7,968 nt of DNA. It comes from an uncultured Rickettsiales bacterium (GTDB lineage Bacteria; Pseudomonadota; Alphaproteobacteria; Rickettsiales; UBA1997). The notes under the pieces were generated by a model that saw only the letters and a list, made by a program, of their open reading frames with translations, was not told the origin of the DNA and ran no database searches. The position numbers were made by a program, and so were the translations under genes. This document shows positions 6,100 through 7,968 of the stretch, one piece after another. Positions within the stretch are counted from its first letter, which is position 1, and each line of letters opens with the position of its first letter. Location: NCBI GenBank assembly GCA_937927795.1, contig CALBSF010000044.1, positions 1 to 7,968 of the forward strand. The letters run 5' to 3'.

Positions 6100-7482
6100 A
6101 TGATTAATCCAGCAATATTTAGAGCATACGATATTAGAGGCAGCAATAATGACCTCTCTCCTGAGCTAGCATATAAGATTGGTTTTTGTTTTGCGCGAAT
6201 TGTTTTATTAGCACAGCATGAAGCAGAATCAAATCTTATTTGCGTAGGCAGAGATGGCCGCCTTAGTTCTGAAGAACTTTGTAATGCTTTGTTACAAGGA
6301 ATAAAAGCAGCTGGCGCAAAGGTTAAATATATAGGTTTAGTGGCCACTCCTACTTTATATTTTGCAGATAAAACTTTTTCTGCTTCCGGTAGCGTTATGG
6401 TTACCGGCTCTCATAACCCAAAGGAGGATAACGGTTTTAAAATGGTAAGAAATAATGCTCCTTTCTTTGGTTTAATGATTCAGGAATTAAGAAAAAAGAT
6501 AGAAGAATTTAACGAGCCTAATATTGGAATAAAAGTTAATGATGCCCAAGAAGATATTGATCTTAAAGAACAATATATAGATAGAATATTATTAAATAGA
6601 AAATTTAGTGAAAATTTAAAAATAGCTTTCGATCCGGCAAATGGAGCAGCCGGGGAGCTAGTTTCAATTCTGTGTAGAAAATTACCTTGCCAAACCTTTA
6701 CTATCAACGAGAAAATTGACGGAAATTTTCCTGCCCATGATCCAGATCCAACTATTCCTGAGAATTTAAGTCAATTAAAAAATTATGTTTTGGAGAATAA
6801 TTGTGATGTTGGTATCGGTTTTGATGGAGATGCTGATAGAATAGGAATTATTACTAAGAAAGGAGTCTTTGTTCCTGGTGATCAGCTCCTTTGTTTATAT
6901 GCAAAAGACGTAATATCAAAATCGCCCGGGGCAAAAATAATCGCGGATATTAAAGCAAGCGGGGTTATATTTGATTATGTCAAGGAAATTGGCGGTATTC
7001 CACTAATGTGGAAAACAGGGCATTCATTTATTAAAGCTAAAATAAAAGAGTCTGGTGCAAAGCTAGCCGGGGAAATGAGCGGGCATATATTCTTTGCTGA
7101 TGAATATTATGGATATGATGACGGTTTATATGCAGCGGTCAGGTTAATAGATATTATGTCAAATTCCTTGGAATCAATAGATGATATGATAGAGAAATTG
7201 CCAAAAGTATATAATACTGCAGAAATAAAATTAGCTGTTAATGATGCAATAAAATTTAAAATAATTGAGAGTATTAAAGAATTAATTAAAGATCGCAATA
7301 TTGATTTTGTCGATATAGATGGTTTACGTGTTACCACTAAGCATGGTTGGTGGTTGCTTAGGGCTTCAAATACTGGTCCGGCTATTATTGCCAGGTGTGA
7401 ATCATCGACAGAGAAGGGGCTAGAAATTATAAAAAATGAATTGAGAGAGATATTATCTAGATATAATATTAATTTAAATTGA
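6100..7482 (+). CDS. algC: Phosphomannomutase/phosphoglucomutase (alpha-D-phosphohexomutase)
   Basis: A complete 460-residue cytosolic enzyme that interconverts hexose 6-phosphate and hexose 1-phosphate (mannose and probably glucose), supplying precursors of GDP-mannose or UDP-glucose for LPS and other surface glycans. The four family loops are all present: the phosphoserine loop TGSHNPKEDNGFK (S104), the Mg-binding DGDADR (D242, D244, D246), the sugar-specificity loop GEMSGH (E325, S327) and the phosphate-binding RASNTGP (R421, S423, N424, T425). From memory these positions nearly match Pseudomonas AlgC, so the bifunctional PMM/PGM subgroup fits; the symbol denotes that subgroup, not alginate synthesis. 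The N-terminus INPAIFRAYDIRG is canonical. ATG 6100 is the only reasonable start, because an in-frame stop lies at 6067-6069. AAAGAAA serves as a weak ribosome binding site. Its leader lies in the transporter remnant, so its promoter may have been acquired by rearrangement. Confidence 0.95.
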   Translation: MINPAIFRAYDIRGSNNDLSPELAYKIGFCFARIVLLAQHEAESNLICVGRDGRLSSEELCNALLQGIKAAGAKVKYIGLVATPTLYFADKTFSASGSVMVTGSHNPKEDNGFKMVRNNAPFFGLMIQELRKKIEEFNEPNIGIKVNDAQEDIDLKEQYIDRILLNRKFSENLKIAFDPANGAAGELVSILCRKLPCQTFTINEKIDGNFPAHDPDPTIPENLSQLKNYVLENNCDVGIGFDGDADRIGIITKKGVFVPGDQLLCLYAKDVISKSPGAKIIADIKASGVIFDYVKEIGGIPLMWKTGHSFIKAKIKESGAKLAGEMSGHIFFADEYYGYDDGLYAAVRLIDIMSNSLESIDDMIEKLPKVYNTAEIKLAVNDAIKFKIIESIKELIKDRNIDFVDIDGLRVTTKHGWWLLRASNTGPAIIARCESSTEKGLEIIKNELREILSRYNINLN

Positions 7483-7516
7483 TTATCCCTTCTTAAATCT
7501 AGTTTTTGTAATCAAG

Positions 7517-7968
7517 ATGAGCAATATTACCTTCAAGCGATTGAGTAAATCCCATCTGGATTTGTTGCTAAAATGGCTAGAGATTCCTCATGTAAAGGCA
7601 TGGTGGGATCAGGATGTCAAATGGACAATGAAGTTGATTGAGGAGAAATACGGTCATTATATTAAGGGATATAAAAAACTTCAGGGTAAGGAAAAAATAA
7701 TTAAAAAGCGTATGTGGGCTTTTACCATTTTTTTTGAGGAAATACCAATCGGCTATATCCAATATTATAATGTTCATGACTTTCCGCGTGAACAAGGCGA
7801 TGACATTTCGGAATTACCTATCTCTTGTGCTGGCCTTGATTGTTATATTGGCGAAGTAGAATTTACCGGTAAGGGTATTGGGACTAAAGCATTAAGCGAT
7901 TTTTTACACCAATACGTTTTTCCTTCATTTAAGAATGTATTTTTTGATCCCGATACTGCTAATGTTGG
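7517..7968 (+). CDS. GNAT acetyltransferase, aminoglycoside 6'-N-acetyltransferase-like, 3'-truncated by window edge
   Basis: The first 150 codons of a GNAT-fold protein; the gene continues past the window. It resembles the AAC(6')-Ib/AacA4 group. It has an N-terminal LLLKWLEIPHVKAWWDQ (16-32), matching the family's YEWL-x-HIxEWW region. A central strand reads FEEIPIGYIQYYNV. GLDCYIGEVEFTGKGIGTKAL (106-126) contains the acetyl-CoA pyrophosphate loop G-K-G-I-G-T, and FFDPDTANV (142-150) begins the DPxxxN motif that normally precedes RAIRCYEKAGF. The family transfers acetyl from acetyl-CoA to the 6' amine of aminoglycosides, but many chromosomal relatives in environmental and intracellular bacteria have unknown substrates, so resistance is not implied. 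ATG 7517 lies 34 bases after the phosphomannomutase stop in the same direction with no terminator between, so co-transcription is plausible. An in-frame stop at 7475-7477 limits the start. GC appears somewhat higher than in the left part of the window. Confidence 0.85.
   Translation, partial: MSNITFKRLSKSHLDLLLKWLEIPHVKAWWDQDVKWTMKLIEEKYGHYIKGYKKLQGKEKIIKKRMWAFTIFFEEIPIGYIQYYNVHDFPREQGDDISELPISCAGLDCYIGEVEFTGKGIGTKALSDFLHQYVFPSFKNVFFDPDTANV

Noticed and set aside
6102..6347. In-frame extension of the transporter frame to an ATG at 6347 on the minus strand
   Set aside because: It is the exact antisense of the conserved start of phosphomannomutase and has no transporter-like or signal features, so it is a chance open frame, not the real N-terminus.
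6480..7337. Minus-strand open frames of about 75 codons at 6480-6707 and 7107-7337
   Set aside because: Antisense shadows of the phosphomannomutase gene, covering its conserved core.
7577..7795. 72-codon minus-strand open frame near the right end
   Set aside because: It lies antisense to the acetyltransferase reading frame, which has clear GNAT motifs.

Overview
The window is AT-rich bacterial DNA with dense, mostly intact coding. It suggests a proteobacterium with a reduced, AT-biased, probably host-associated genome; an alphaproteobacterial (Rickettsiales-like) endosymbiont is my best guess. That guess rests on protein flavour, AT-biased codons (AAA, TTA, AGA), weak ribosome binding sites, and the mix of a toxin-antitoxin pair, a BRO/DinD-type gene and gene remnants. 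No rRNA, tRNA, CRISPR array or recognisable insertion sequence was seen.

Layout from left to right. (1) 1-1079, plus strand: an Old Yellow Enzyme/NemA-type flavin reductase, cut by the window edge a few codons after its start. A hairpin terminator at 1100-1130 follows. (2) 1135-1664, minus strand: a DinJ-YafQ type II toxin-antitoxin operon, with a promoter and candidate operator upstream at 1675-1719. (3) 1836-6098, minus strand: a co-directional cluster read from right to left. It holds an MFS_2 (MelB/GPH-like) transporter remnant, a DUF3833 lipoprotein, a Bro-N/DinD-like protein, a short-chain dehydrogenase and a COG2907-type FAD-dependent oxidoreductase. (4) 6100 to the end, plus strand: a complete phosphomannomutase/phosphoglucomutase, followed by the first 150 codons of an AAC(6')-like GNAT acetyltransferase that runs off the window.

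The most interesting part is region 3. From family knowledge, the FAD oxidoreductase, SDR, DUF3833 protein and MFS_2 permease recur together in proteobacteria. They usually sit with a cyclopropane-fatty-acid-synthase-like methyltransferase, DUF1365 and an ECF sigma/ChrR pair, in a membrane-lipid and photooxidative (singlet oxygen) stress locus. Here the cluster appears broken in three places. The transporter has lost about its first 100 residues where it meets the phosphomannomutase gene at about 6098/6100. A DinD-like gene sits between the lipoprotein and the SDR. The expected Cfa/DUF1365 partners are not downstream, where the toxin-antitoxin pair lies instead. Whether the surviving genes are still expressed, and whether the missing partners lie elsewhere in the genome, cannot be told from this window.

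All intergenic gaps are under 300 bases; the largest is 1665-1835 and is described in the features.
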